Positions 21,109-27,657 of a DNA stretch of 27,825 nucleotides are shown piece after piece. The DNA is taken from the IMG/VR virus record IMGVR_UViG_3300042475_002930, positions 1-27,825 of that record, one strand, 5' to 3'. The position numbers were made by a program, and so were the translations under genes. Origin of the DNA: a virus. The notes beneath the pieces are model-generated. The model was not told the origin of the DNA. It searched no databases and saw only the letters and a program-made list of their open reading frames with translations. Each line of letters starts with the position of its first letter. Within the stretch, counting starts at the first letter, position 1.

Positions 21109-21449
21109 TTACCGGAACGAACGGACCCTACACTGGGTACGAAATCCAAATGATCGTCGAAAAGAAATATCGGGACGACTCGTTGAAGGCTCGGAATTTA
21201 TCTTTGGCCGAGTTGCTGGAAAGGCTGGAATCTGTGCGTAAACGGAATTTGGACGCAATCGCTGGCGAGTCAGCCACACGCCTCGCGCATGTGTCCGCTG
21301 CATTATCCTGCCTTGAAGACGCGCTTTTCTACGTCCGCATGTATCGGTCAGCCGATAATACAGGCGAGGGCGAAAAGCGACGCCAGGAGCTGATCGACGA
21401 CTCGGAAATGATCATCAACCTGATTCGCACCGGAGGACTCTACCCATGA
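21105..21449 (+). CDS. Unrecognised 114-residue helical protein (GTG start)
   Basis: A mostly helical protein (ARNLSLAELLERLESVRKRN, then SATRLAHVSAALSCLEDALF) with no recognised family. GGAGGATGCGCC before the GTG is a good Shine-Dalgarno at useful spacing, and GTGA overlaps the previous stop, so the start is well supported. GGAGG near its end serves the next start. Confidence 0.68.
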   Translation: MITGTNGPYTGYEIQMIVEKKYRDDSLKARNLSLAELLERLESVRKRNLDAIAGESATRLAHVSAALSCLEDALFYVRMYRSADNTGEGEKRRQELIDDSEMIINLIRTGGLYP

Positions 21450-21703
21450 TCCGCAATCTATTCGCCCCGCCCCGCTTTAAGGTTCAAATCAGCGGCGCGA
21501 TTGGCTGGAGCGATTTGAAGGAACGGGTCGTCCGTTTCGAAACGCTCGAATACGCGACGCGCAAGGAGGCGGAAACGACAGCGCGAGAACTGAACCCCGG
21601 CGAGTACACTCAGGGCCGCATCCGCGTCGTCCCGGTCGAAGTGCCGGAGGATTACGATGTGTATCCGGTCGTGGAGCGAGTGAGCGAAAAGCATTCAACA
21701 TGA
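21446..21703 (+). CDS. Unrecognised 85-residue protein
   Basis: A small protein (MIRNLFAPPRFKVQISGAIG, then WSDLKERVVRFETLEYATRK, EAETTARELNPGEYTQGRIR). The pattern of strand, helix with EAET, and strand ending in RVVPVEVPED looks like a small alpha/beta fold such as is seen in phage proteins that resemble DUF1508/YegP-like domains, but this is not secure. GGAGGACTCTACCC precedes the ATG, and ATGA overlaps on both sides. Confidence 0.68.
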   Translation: MIRNLFAPPRFKVQISGAIGWSDLKERVVRFETLEYATRKEAETTARELNPGEYTQGRIRVVPVEVPEDYDVYPVVERVSEKHST

Positions 21704-22557
21704 GTGATACATGGATACTTCCAAAGCAGTTACACACCTTGGCCTATGCGCTGGATACGGAGGCATTGAGCTTGGACTTAAACGAGCAATCCCAAGTCTG
21801 CGCTCAATCGCTCTTTGTGAGGTCGAAGCCTTTGCCATTGCGAACCTGGTTGCGAAAATGGAAGCGGGACAACTGGAGCCAGCACCTGTTTGGCCGAATC
21901 TTAAAACCTTCCCTTGGCAATCGTTTCGCGGATGCGTGGATATCCTCACTGGCGGCTACCCATGCCAGCCCTTTAGCGCGGCAGGAAAACGACAAGGAGC
22001 AGACGACCCGAGACATCTCTGGCCATACATCGCAAGAGGAATTCGGATTCTTCAGCCAAGACTCTGCTTCTTTGAGAACGTCGAAGGACATATCTCGCTG
22101 GGGTTGTCCGACGTCATCGAAGACCTGGCAGGAATGGGTTATCGAACGACGTGGGGCATATTCAGCGCGTCTGAATGCGGTGCGCCTCACCAACGCAAGC
22201 GGGTGTTCATCTTGGCCAACCGCATCGGCGCGGGATGGGAAGGATTCGCCGGGAGCATGGATGTATGCGGTGACGGATCGGAATCGGGAGGATCAGTTGG
22301 CCAGAAAGGTTTACGCGGTCGAGTTTGGCCGAGCCGTCCTAGCGGAGACAACCGATGCGAATGGGAACCACCCCGTGTCATCGACATATCGCCTGAATCC
22401 GAGATGGGTGGAGACATTGATGGGGATACCCGTTGGATGGGTTATGCCCACTGGGAATCCCTATCGGATTACGAGCGGCTATGCCACGCGCATGACAGCC
22501 GCATCGACGAACTTCGTCTCCTCGGAAACGGTGTCGTCCCAGCTACCGCCGAGTTAG
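21700..22557 (+). CDS. Alternative-frame protein overlapping the cytosine methyltransferase
   Basis: A 285-codon frame lying across nearly all of the Dcm gene in another register. It begins with an ATGA overlap to the previous gene, the coupling used all through this genome, so translation is plausible. It looks like a genuine family: LHTLAYALDTEALSLDLNE, RSKPLPLRTWLRKWKRDNWS, SLRTSKD, ASGCSSWPTASARDGKD (166-182) and LNPRWVETLMGIPVGWVMPT (232-251). I recall similar 'SSWPT.TARD...LNPRWVE.LMG.P.GW' proteins in phages, often overlapping or beside Dcm genes; LNPRFVEWLMGxPxGW is also known in stand-alone proteins. The function is unknown, perhaps assisting target recognition. If the frame is only a by-product, its motifs would have to be dictated by the Dcm codons. 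Confidence 0.5.
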   Translation: MSDTWILPKQLHTLAYALDTEALSLDLNEQSQVCAQSLFVRSKPLPLRTWLRKWKRDNWSQHLFGRILKPSLGNRFADAWISSLAATHASPLARQENDKEQTTRDISGHTSQEEFGFFSQDSASLRTSKDISRWGCPTSSKTWQEWVIERRGAYSARLNAVRLTNASGCSSWPTASARDGKDSPGAWMYAVTDRNREDQLARKVYAVEFGRAVLAETTDANGNHPVSSTYRLNPRWVETLMGIPVGWVMPTGNPYRITSGYATRMTAASTNFVSSETVSSQLPPS

Positions 22558-22601
22558 CGTATCGAACTCTTGCGCGAGAACTTGTCGAAAATCACGGATA
22601 A
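21711..22601 (+). CDS. DNA cytosine-5 methyltransferase (Dcm-type)
   Basis: A 296-residue enzyme transferring methyl from SAM to cytosine C5. The motifs occur in order: I, HLGLCAGYGGIELGL (10-24); IV, GGYPCQPFSAAG with catalytic C85; VI, FFENVEGH (E122-N123-V124); VIII, HQRKRVF (160-166); X, LLGNGVVPATAE (270-281). The stretch between VIII and X is only about 100 residues and poorly conserved, so the target-recognition domain is small. The role is probably protection from restriction or DNA marking. No partner endonuclease is evident. The DNA also codes in another frame from 21700. The start lies 8 bases after the previous stop. Confidence 0.92.
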   Translation: MDTSKAVTHLGLCAGYGGIELGLKRAIPSLRSIALCEVEAFAIANLVAKMEAGQLEPAPVWPNLKTFPWQSFRGCVDILTGGYPCQPFSAAGKRQGADDPRHLWPYIARGIRILQPRLCFFENVEGHISLGLSDVIEDLAGMGYRTTWGIFSASECGAPHQRKRVFILANRIGAGWEGFAGSMDVCGDGSESGGSVGQKGLRGRVWPSRPSGDNRCEWEPPRVIDISPESEMGGDIDGDTRWMGYAHWESLSDYERLCHAHDSRIDELRLLGNGVVPATAELAYRTLARELVENHG

Positions 22602-22634
22602 CTTTTCCGTTGGCCAATCTGAGCATCCAAAACC

Positions 22635-22892
22635 ATGTCATTTCATCGAATCGATTCTAGCGCGGTCATGGGCGAAACCGTCCGTAGAGCCGCAAAACAC
22701 CTTCCGAACGCTCTACGGGCCGTTTCCGCTCCATTAAACAGCATTCTCGAATGTCGATTGAGCGATACAAACGCGTTCCAACCCTTATTCCGAAACGGAA
22801 GCGGCACCGCCCTCAAAGGCGGGGAGCAAGCTTTCCGATTTCGGAATAAGCCTCTCCCCTTTTTTAGAAAGGGGAGGCTTATCTTTAGATGA
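22635..22892 (+). CDS. Doubtful 85-residue protein over a hairpin region
   Basis: An open frame after GCATCCAAAACC and ATG, a leader like other genes here. The first ~45 residues (MSFHRIDSSAVMGETVRRAA, then KHLPNALRAVSAPLNSILEC) could be a real helical protein. From residue ~50 the codons pass through the strong inverted repeats at 22784-22882, giving repeated PLFRN/FRFRN/PFFRKG-like peptides, which suggests RNA structure rather than protein drives the sequence there. The frame may be a gene with a structured 3' end, or noncoding DNA. No family is recognised. Confidence 0.35.
   Translation: MSFHRIDSSAVMGETVRRAAKHLPNALRAVSAPLNSILECRLSDTNAFQPLFRNGSGTALKGGEQAFRFRNKPLPFFRKGRLIFR
22784..22882 (+). 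promoter_or_regulatory. Competing hairpins (attenuator-like) before the recombination operon
   Basis: CTTATTCCGAAACGGAAGC (22784-22802) is an inverted copy, with small gaps, of the segment 22830-22850 (GCTTTCCGA...TCGGAATAAG). A CCGCC...GGCGG hairpin (22807-22822) lies between. The second segment's ATAAGCC (from 22846) also starts a strong hairpin, ATAAGCC-TC-TCCCCTTT (22846-22862) pairing with AAAGGGGAGGCTTAT (22868-22882). The two pairings share 22846-22850, so the RNA could switch. The last hairpin lacks a long T-run (CTTTAG). It may end the upstream operon, regulate, or be part of an origin. Confidence 0.55.
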
Positions 22893-22940
22893 GCTAGGTA
22901 GACCAAGGATAACCAAGAAATAGCCATTGGTAGATTTCCG

Positions 22941-22969
22941 TTGACAAGAGGACAAAGTAGAGTTATCCA
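22941..22969 (+). promoter_or_regulatory. Promoter of the 22979 gene and recombination operon
   Basis: TTGACA (22941-22946), 17-base spacer, TATCCA (22964-22969). The ATG at 22979 is 9 bases after the -10 box, so the message would be leaderless or have a leader of about 2-3 bases. A consensus -35 at ideal spacing makes this the best promoter in the window. Confidence 0.65.
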
Positions 22970-22978
22970 TTTTCCACC

Positions 22979-23425
22979 ATGAGTTACCTTCCAAATGGTT
23001 CGACGCTAAGGGCGACGTTCCGAGAGATGCCGCCGAAGAGGCACAACCTGACCCTCGAAAAGTCGGAGTTACTGGCCTACATCGTCGAGACGATTGGCGG
23101 TGGTGTTGCCGAGGCGAACCGCGCGTTCAATTCGATGCGGAACGTGAAGAGTCAGGTCTTGGTCTTTGATCGGATCGAACGGGTCTGGCATGGTTGCGAC
23201 TGGAAGCCGTCCGATGAGGAGGCGCAGAAGGATCTTGAATCGCGCAAGCTGTCGGATATCCGGCGGGAAATCGCCCAGCTTTGGAAGGCCATCAATGCCC
23301 TGCGTAAGGCGAGGCAGCGGGGAAGGAGGAGGCAGAAGGAGGAAAAGCAATCAGCCACAACTGAACCAGAAGCCTCTTCGGCAAATGATCTAGCCGCAGA
23401 CCTAAAGGAAATTTTCGGAAACTAG
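22979..23425 (+). CDS. Unrecognised 148-residue protein
   Basis: A basic, helical protein (MSYLPNGSTLRATFREMPPK, then RHNLTLEKSELLAYIVETIG; a Lys/Arg-rich coiled coil in the second half, then a Ser/Glu-rich linker and NDLAADLKEIFGN). The mid region with VLVFDRIERVWHGCDW is the most distinctive part. No family is recognised. It is the first gene after the promoter at 22941 and probably the first gene of the recombination transcript. The basic coiled coil suggests nucleic-acid or protein binding (inference). Confidence 0.7.
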   Translation: MSYLPNGSTLRATFREMPPKRHNLTLEKSELLAYIVETIGGGVAEANRAFNSMRNVKSQVLVFDRIERVWHGCDWKPSDEEAQKDLESRKLSDIRREIAQLWKAINALRKARQRGRRRQKEEKQSATTEPEASSANDLAADLKEIFGN

Positions 23426-23440
23426 TAAACCCTGACAACT

Positions 23441-23869
23441 ATGGAAACAAACCAGCAATTCGTACCCATCGAAAAATTTGAGAAGCTCTCAAAATTCCTT
23501 GAGAAAATCTCCAATCGCCTCACCGAAATCGAAGCTGAGAACAAGAGAATCGTGGAGCAACTAGAATCCGGTGGTAACACCGACATCGACACCTGGGAAG
23601 GCTTCGGGCCGAAGCCAGAGCGTCAGCCGTTCAATCCGAACGCCGAAACGTACACCCTGGAACTCCGCAACGGCCCGTACACGATCCGACGCGACGACGG
23701 CGAATCCGACAAGGAATGGCAACGGCGCAAAGAACACCTCATGGACCAACGTGTCACGTTCCTCAATGGCAGCGGACAGAACGGAACACCGGAGCAGGTG
23801 GCCTACCTCCAAAGAATCGAGGCACGACTAGGCCGAAAAATTTTCCAATATCCTCTTGCAACGACTTGA
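23441..23869 (+). CDS. Unrecognised protein with N-terminal coiled coil
   Basis: A 142-residue protein: a coiled coil at 8-45 (FVPIEKFEKLSKFLEKISNR, then LTEIEAENKRIVEQLESGGN), a beta-like middle (ETYTLELRNGPYTIRRDDGE) and a helical end (PEQVAYLQRIEARLGRKIF). Short phage proteins with this plan exist near recombination genes, but I can assign no function. It begins 15 bases after the previous stop with CCCTGACAACT before the ATG and no Shine-Dalgarno. Confidence 0.68.
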   Translation: METNQQFVPIEKFEKLSKFLEKISNRLTEIEAENKRIVEQLESGGNTDIDTWEGFGPKPERQPFNPNAETYTLELRNGPYTIRRDDGESDKEWQRRKEHLMDQRVTFLNGSGQNGTPEQVAYLQRIEARLGRKIFQYPLATT

Positions 23870-23896
23870 GACAACTGCAACACTACGTCCGCAACA

Positions 23897-24004
23897 ATGA
23901 CCAATTTTCTGCAATCGGGAATAGTGCGCGAAGGAGAACTCGCGACGGGGTTTTTAATTGGATTTTTATCCCTGATTAAACACCCGATTGCAGTCGATTT
24001 TTGA
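23897..24004 (+). CDS. Possible 35-residue protein
   Basis: A short frame (MTNFLQSGIVREGELATGFL, then IGFLSLIKHPIAVDF) that fills the otherwise empty 135 bases before the excisionase-like gene. Its TGA is immediately followed by that gene's ATG. It has a hydrophobic stretch, GFLIGFLSLI, long enough to touch a membrane but short for a full helix. Its fit between the neighbours supports it; its size and lack of family do not. Confidence 0.4.
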   Translation: MTNFLQSGIVREGELATGFLIGFLSLIKHPIAVDF

Positions 24005-24271
24005 ATGAAAGTTTATACGGCCAAGGCCACAGCAGCGATGCTCCAAATCTGCACCGAGACGCTAAGGCGAATCGTTCGCAATGACGGCATCCAGCATAGG
24101 AGAATTGGCCGACGAATCCTTTTCACGGAAGCCGACATCGCGGCGATTCTTGAGAGTCGAGCAATGACCGGAGCTGTGAATCCGTACGCAAAGAAGACAA
24201 ACAAACAACCGCAGATAGAGAACACAACCTATGAGCAACCAAGCAGCAACATTGACGGTAATCGCGCCTAG
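24005..24271 (+). CDS. Excisionase/MerR-like helix-turn-helix protein
   Basis: An 88-residue DNA-binding protein. Residues 1-55 (MKVYTAKATAAMLQICTETL, RRIVRNDGIQHRRIGRRILF, TEADIAAIL) form the winged helix of the HTH_17 / excisionase family: helix, TLRRIVR recognition helix, and the RRIGRRILF wing. Such proteins act as phage regulators or excisionases; no integrase is visible here. The C-terminus is polar and disordered. It overlaps the annealing-protein gene by 41 bases, so it may control or share the recombination transcript. Confidence 0.78.
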   Translation: MKVYTAKATAAMLQICTETLRRIVRNDGIQHRRIGRRILFTEADIAAILESRAMTGAVNPYAKKTNKQPQIENTTYEQPSSNIDGNRA

Positions 24272-25061
24272 CCAGCCTCAACCGCTGGAGCAGCCGCAAT
24301 CAGGAGCAGAGTTCTATTCCCAGGCATGCACGTCGCTGGACGCCGTGAAGCAGCTTGGCGAGTGGATGGCACACTCTGGACTCTTTGGTCTGACCAAACC
24401 GGAGCAAGGATTCGTTCTAGCTCTTGAGTGCATCGCCAGTCGCCAAACGCCGCTGACGTGGAAGAAGTCCAATCACGTCATCAATGGCCAGATAGCCATG
24501 AAGTCCGAGGCGATGCTGTCCGGATTGATGGATGCGGGTTGGGAAATTGATTGGGTGCAATTTGACTCTCAAGCGGCAATCGCTGATTTCTGCAAAGGTC
24601 AGAAGAAAGTCAGAATTTCATTCACCGCAGAAGACGCGAAGCTGGCCGGACTGCTTCCTGCGAAACCCGGCAGCGGATGGCAGAAGTTCCCGGCGGCGAT
24701 GATGCGCGCACGTCTGGTGAGTCTTGCCACCAGGATGCTCGACCCTCGTATTACGCAAGGTCGATATTGCGTGGAAGAAGTGGCCGACTTCTCCGCCACC
24801 CCATCAACACCCGCTCAACCCACTCAAACGCGCCAGACAGTCAATGTGACGCCGGAATCAACCTTCTCGCTTGTAGAGAAACTGGAGCAGATTCTTGAGC
24901 CACATTCTGACATCGCCAATGCGTTCCTGCTCTCGAAGAACCTCATCAAGGAAGGTCAGAACTTCCGCGATGTCTCGACCAAGGTGGCCAACATGATCGT
25001 CTCCGATCCTGATGGCTTCATCGCCAAGGCCAAAGCGTTCTCAGCCCCGACAATCGAATGA
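24231..25061 (+). CDS. RecT-like single-strand annealing protein
   Basis: A 276-residue phage recombinase that would anneal single strands. Diagnostic features are AHSGLFGLTKPEQGFVLALE, ASRQTPLTWKKSNHVINGQI, AMKSEAMLSGLMDAGWEIDW, and WQKFPAAMMRARLVSLATRM followed by YCVEEVAD; the 'GLFG...Q...LALE...PL...NHVI.GQ...K.EAMLS...' and 'K.P..M.RAR..S...R' series is the one I know in RecT/Redbeta-type proteins of phages. The N-terminal ~25 residues are low complexity and the C-terminal third is helical. Directly coupled (ATGA) to the exonuclease gene, it forms a classical RecET-like pair. Confidence 0.85.
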   Translation: MSNQAATLTVIAPSQPQPLEQPQSGAEFYSQACTSLDAVKQLGEWMAHSGLFGLTKPEQGFVLALECIASRQTPLTWKKSNHVINGQIAMKSEAMLSGLMDAGWEIDWVQFDSQAAIADFCKGQKKVRISFTAEDAKLAGLLPAKPGSGWQKFPAAMMRARLVSLATRMLDPRITQGRYCVEEVADFSATPSTPAQPTQTRQTVNVTPESTFSLVEKLEQILEPHSDIANAFLLSKNLIKEGQNFRDVSTKVANMIVSDPDGFIAKAKAFSAPTIE

Positions 25062-25852
25062 GCATTCTAAACCGACACATCAATTACGACATGCCAGCCG
25101 AGAAGTATCACGCCGTTGACGCTCTCTCCAAAAGCATGATGTCCAAGATCCTTAAGTCACCGGCGCATTACAAAGCCGCGCTGGACGAGCATCAGGAGCC
25201 GAGCAAGGCTATGCAGCTTGGCACGGCGATTCATACCGCTGTTCTCGAACCGCATCTGTACTCGCAGGTTGTCGCCGTGATTCCTCCGGACATCGACGGT
25301 CGTACCAAGGAAGGCAAAGCGTGGAAGGAGCAGCACAAGTCACGCATTCACCTGACGCATGCCGAGGACATCGATGTGCAGGGAGTCGCGAACAGCGTTC
25401 GAAAGCATCCGTTCTGGGACATCATTCATCTCAACCACAAGATCGAAGCCAGCGTGTTTGCCGAGGACGAGGAAACCGGCATTCCCCTCAAAGCTCGCCC
25501 CGATCTTTGGGTCGAGGACCATACCCTGGTCGATGTGAAAACAACGGACGACGCATCGCCTGAAGCGTTCAGCCGCACAATCACCTCGTTCGGCTACCAC
25601 ATTCAAGCCGCTCACTATCTGGCGATGACCGGAGCAGAGTCTTTCATCTTCGTTGCTGTCGAACGCAAGGCTCCGTATGCCGTTGGCATCTACCGGCTCG
25701 ACATCGAATGGCTTCAGGCCGGTGAGAACCTTCGTAGGAAGGCAATCTCAACGCTCCACGAATGCCGCGCACTGGACAGTTGGCCATCCTACCCAACGAC
25801 GACCATCACACTTTCATGCCCAAAATGGGTGCTGAATAAATCGGAAAACTAA
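25058..25852 (+). CDS. RecE/YqaJ-like PD-(D/E)XK exonuclease
   Basis: A 264-residue nuclease, partner of the annealing protein. Motifs are SKSMMSKILKSPAHYKAAL, GTAIHTAVLEP (55-65, with H59), GIPLKARPDLWVED (D149) and LVDVKTTDDASPEAF (D159-x-K161), then GYHIQAAHYL (Q-x-x-x-Y). This is the PD-(D/E)XK arrangement with an N-terminal GxxxH motif, as in RecE C-terminal (DUF3799) exonucleases that chew 5' ends to give single-stranded DNA. The start overlaps RecT by ATGA. No Shine-Dalgarno is needed for coupled translation. Confidence 0.88.
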   Translation: MSILNRHINYDMPAEKYHAVDALSKSMMSKILKSPAHYKAALDEHQEPSKAMQLGTAIHTAVLEPHLYSQVVAVIPPDIDGRTKEGKAWKEQHKSRIHLTHAEDIDVQGVANSVRKHPFWDIIHLNHKIEASVFAEDEETGIPLKARPDLWVEDHTLVDVKTTDDASPEAFSRTITSFGYHIQAAHYLAMTGAESFIFVAVERKAPYAVGIYRLDIEWLQAGENLRRKAISTLHECRALDSWPSYPTTTITLSCPKWVLNKSEN

Positions 25853-25863
25853 ACCTAACAATT

Positions 25864-26286
25864 ATGTTCAAAGTCAATCGTAAGGACGCCGGAGGCAGCT
25901 ACATCAATGCTGAAGGCGAGTACACTGTCACCGTGATGAAGGTCGAGGAAACGCTCGACGCCAAGGGCCGCGAGGTCTGCAAGGTGACGTTCGCAACCGA
26001 AGACGGATCGAGCATCGCCGACCGTTTCATCAACCAGGAGAACGTCTGGTTCCGTGTGAACCAGCTTGTCGCCGCCACCAACCACAATGTGCCGGATGGA
26101 ACCGAGGTGGACTTCCTCGGCAAGAAGGGAAGCTACGCCAACTTCCTCAAGTCGATGATCGGTCTTGAGCTTACAATCGTCGTTCGCGCTGAAGAGTACG
26201 ACCTGAATGGCGAGAAGAAGAAGGCGTATCGCATCAAGGCGATGAAGCCTGCCGTGGCCACGGCCCCAGAAGAAAAGCCGTTCTAA
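25864..26286 (+). CDS. Probable single-stranded DNA-binding (OB-fold) protein, DUF669-like
   Basis: A 140-residue beta-rich protein (MFKVNRKDAGGSYINAEGEY, TVTVMKVEETLDAKGREVCK, VTFATEDGSSIADRF, then SYANFLKSMIGLELTIVVRA). The layout, EGEYTVxVxKxExx.Kg...KVtF..., resembles DUF669-type proteins that accompany phage recombinases and bind single strands. It ends in TAPEEKPF: acidic residues followed by Pro-Phe at the very C-terminus look like the SSB tail that recruits partner enzymes (inference). Its gene follows the exonuclease by 11 bases with AACCTAACAATT, no Shine-Dalgarno. Confidence 0.75.
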   Translation: MFKVNRKDAGGSYINAEGEYTVTVMKVEETLDAKGREVCKVTFATEDGSSIADRFINQENVWFRVNQLVAATNHNVPDGTEVDFLGKKGSYANFLKSMIGLELTIVVRAEEYDLNGEKKKAYRIKAMKPAVATAPEEKPF

Positions 26287-26302
26287 TCCAAAACAGGGAG
26301 GG

Positions 26303-26325
26303 GTGCGTATTCCCTGATAACGCAC
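26303..26325 (+). other. Small hairpin between the SSB-like gene and thyX
   Basis: GTGCGT (26303-26308) pairs with ACGCAC (26320-26325) across an 11-base loop ATTCCCTGATA. It lacks a T-run, so it is not a standard terminator. It sits 31 bases before the thyX start, whose leader (ACGCATCCAATTCGTATCC) lacks a Shine-Dalgarno but carries ATCCAA. Confidence 0.4.
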
Positions 26326-26355
26326 AACCAATTCTAACGCATCCAATTCGTATCC

Positions 26356-27003
26356 ATGAAAGTCAAACTTGTAGCTATCACAAAACCCCTTGTCGGCGAC
26401 GGGACAATGACCGCGTCCGATTTCATCACGTTCGCCGCCCGTGTCAGCAATCCGAGCAATCAGATGAGTCTGCTCACCGCTCCAAAACTACTGGCCTACT
26501 GCATCAGGCATGGCCATTGGAGCATCTTTGAACAGGCGAGCATGACGGTCGAGATTCAGACGAGTCGTGCTATCTCCGCCCAGATCATTCGCCATCGCAG
26601 CTTCTGCTTCCAAGAGTTCAGCCAGCGATATGCACCGACCGATACTGCCGAGCTGGTTGAGCTTCGCACCCAGGACCGTGTTAATCGCCAGGGAAGCGGA
26701 GAGGTTTATCCGCAAGAGTGGGCCAACGAAGTTGTCGCCAAGTCGGTCGATTTGGCTTTCAGGACATATCGAACGCTGATCAATGAGGGTGTGAGCCGAG
26801 AGACTGCTCGGATGGTTCTTCCGCTCTGCACTCACACGACACTCTACATGACCGGCAACATCCGCTCATGGATTCATTACTTCGAACAGCGTTGCGCCAA
26901 GGGTACGCAGAAGGAGCATCGCGACATCGCCGAGGCTATCCGCGACACGATTTTCGCTGTCGAATTCCCGCACATTCACAACGCATTGCAGGAGGCGAAA
27001 TGA
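26356..27003 (+). CDS. thyX: Flavin-dependent thymidylate synthase ThyX
   Basis: A 215-residue enzyme making dTMP from dUMP with FAD, NADPH and methylene-THF. The signature RHRSFCFQEFSQRYA matches the ThyX motif RHRxxSxxxxSxR, except that the first serine is cysteine (RHRSFC). The later ALxLP-type part is seen in SRETARMVLPLCTHTTLYM, and SWIHYFEQRC is typical. Length and motif order are normal. It supplies thymidine for phage DNA, independent of the host. The next gene overlaps as ATGA, with GGAGG inside its last codons. An SOS-type regulator site is not visible. Confidence 0.95.
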   Translation: MKVKLVAITKPLVGDGTMTASDFITFAARVSNPSNQMSLLTAPKLLAYCIRHGHWSIFEQASMTVEIQTSRAISAQIIRHRSFCFQEFSQRYAPTDTAELVELRTQDRVNRQGSGEVYPQEWANEVVAKSVDLAFRTYRTLINEGVSRETARMVLPLCTHTTLYMTGNIRSWIHYFEQRCAKGTQKEHRDIAEAIRDTIFAVEFPHIHNALQEAK

Positions 27004-27194
27004 GCGAAAACCAGTCAGAGACTGTGCGTCTCACGTTCAAAGGACTGCTGTCCATCTACCTTCCTGAGAAGACGATGATGGAGGTCTACAACGCAACCGA
27101 ACTGTGCTGCCGAAGGAACAACTGGGGCATCGCAATCGACGAGAGCAACCGGCTGGATTTTGTTCCGATGGTGAAAGTGGAGGAATCGAAATGA
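27000..27194 (+). CDS. Unrecognised 64-residue protein
   Basis: A small protein (MSENQSETVRLTFKGLLSIY, then LPEKTMMEVYNATELCCRRN, NWGIAIDESNRLDFVPMVKV). It begins with an ATGA overlap to thyX and a strong AGGAGG 4 bases upstream. It is a beta-alpha-beta-like short protein. Genes of this kind next to thyX are often unknown small phage proteins; no family is recognised. GGAGG near its end serves the following gene. Confidence 0.7.
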   Translation: MSENQSETVRLTFKGLLSIYLPEKTMMEVYNATELCCRRNNWGIAIDESNRLDFVPMVKVEESK

Positions 27195-27412
27195 GCGACA
27201 CCCCAATATCAGACAGCACTCCGCACAACGTAGCCGATCTTGGCATGCTGTGCAGGAGGATCGAACGCGAACTCCATGCGGCAAACTCAATCATCCGTCA
27301 GCAGCAATTGTTGGATGAGGAGAACCTGCGGTTAAAAGAGCGCATCAAGCGGCTGGATGAGTTGTTGTGGTTGAGTCAGCCAGTTTGCGAAGCCAAGGAG
27401 GCCAAGCCGTGA
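27191..27412 (+). CDS. Small coiled-coil protein
   Basis: A 73-residue helical protein (MSDTPISDSTPHNVADLGML, then CRRIERELHAANSIIRQQQL, LDEENLRLKERIKRLDELLW) ending in KEAKP. The helical part LRLKERIKRLDELL is shared with the last gene of the window (ELRERIKRLETAG), and the KEAKP end is shared with the next gene, so these are related small genes. The first part resembles short phage proteins with SDTPxTD...CRxLERELxxA. The ATG overlaps the previous stop (ATGA), with GGAGG upstream. Confidence 0.72.
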   Translation: MSDTPISDSTPHNVADLGMLCRRIERELHAANSIIRQQQLLDEENLRLKERIKRLDELLWLSQPVCEAKEAKP

Positions 27413-27657
27413 GCGATTGGATATTAAATCCAGAATGGGAACACGCACAGTTTGTGTCGATTTCTGAACTTAGAGAATGTGAGAGGAAACTGAAAGCATC
27501 CGATGAAAATGTCAGACAACTGAAGATTATCATCAGCAGAGCATCAACCGCTTTCTTCTGTGATGGATCAGACGGTCAGGTTGCATCGAGAATGTGGACG
27601 ATACTAGAGGAGGCTAGGAAACCAACGCTATCTGATGAGAAGGAGGCCAAGCCGTGA
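27409..27657 (+). CDS. Small coiled-coil protein (GTG start), sibling of its neighbours
   Basis: An 82-residue protein starting with GTG (SDWILNPEWEHAQFVSISEL, then RECERKLKASDENVRQLKII, then a Cys/Asp-containing part and EARKPTLSDEKEAKP). AAGGAGG 7 bases upstream and a GTGA overlap with the previous stop fix the start. The same C-terminal KEAKP and the same 20 bases across stop and start occur at the previous gene's end. No function is recognised. Confidence 0.7.
   Translation: MSDWILNPEWEHAQFVSISELRECERKLKASDENVRQLKIIISRASTAFFCDGSDGQVASRMWTILEEARKPTLSDEKEAKP

Noticed and set aside
22643-22927. Minus-strand frame of 94 codons across the hairpin region
   Set aside because: Product of the inverted repeats, which read similarly on both strands; no start signal.
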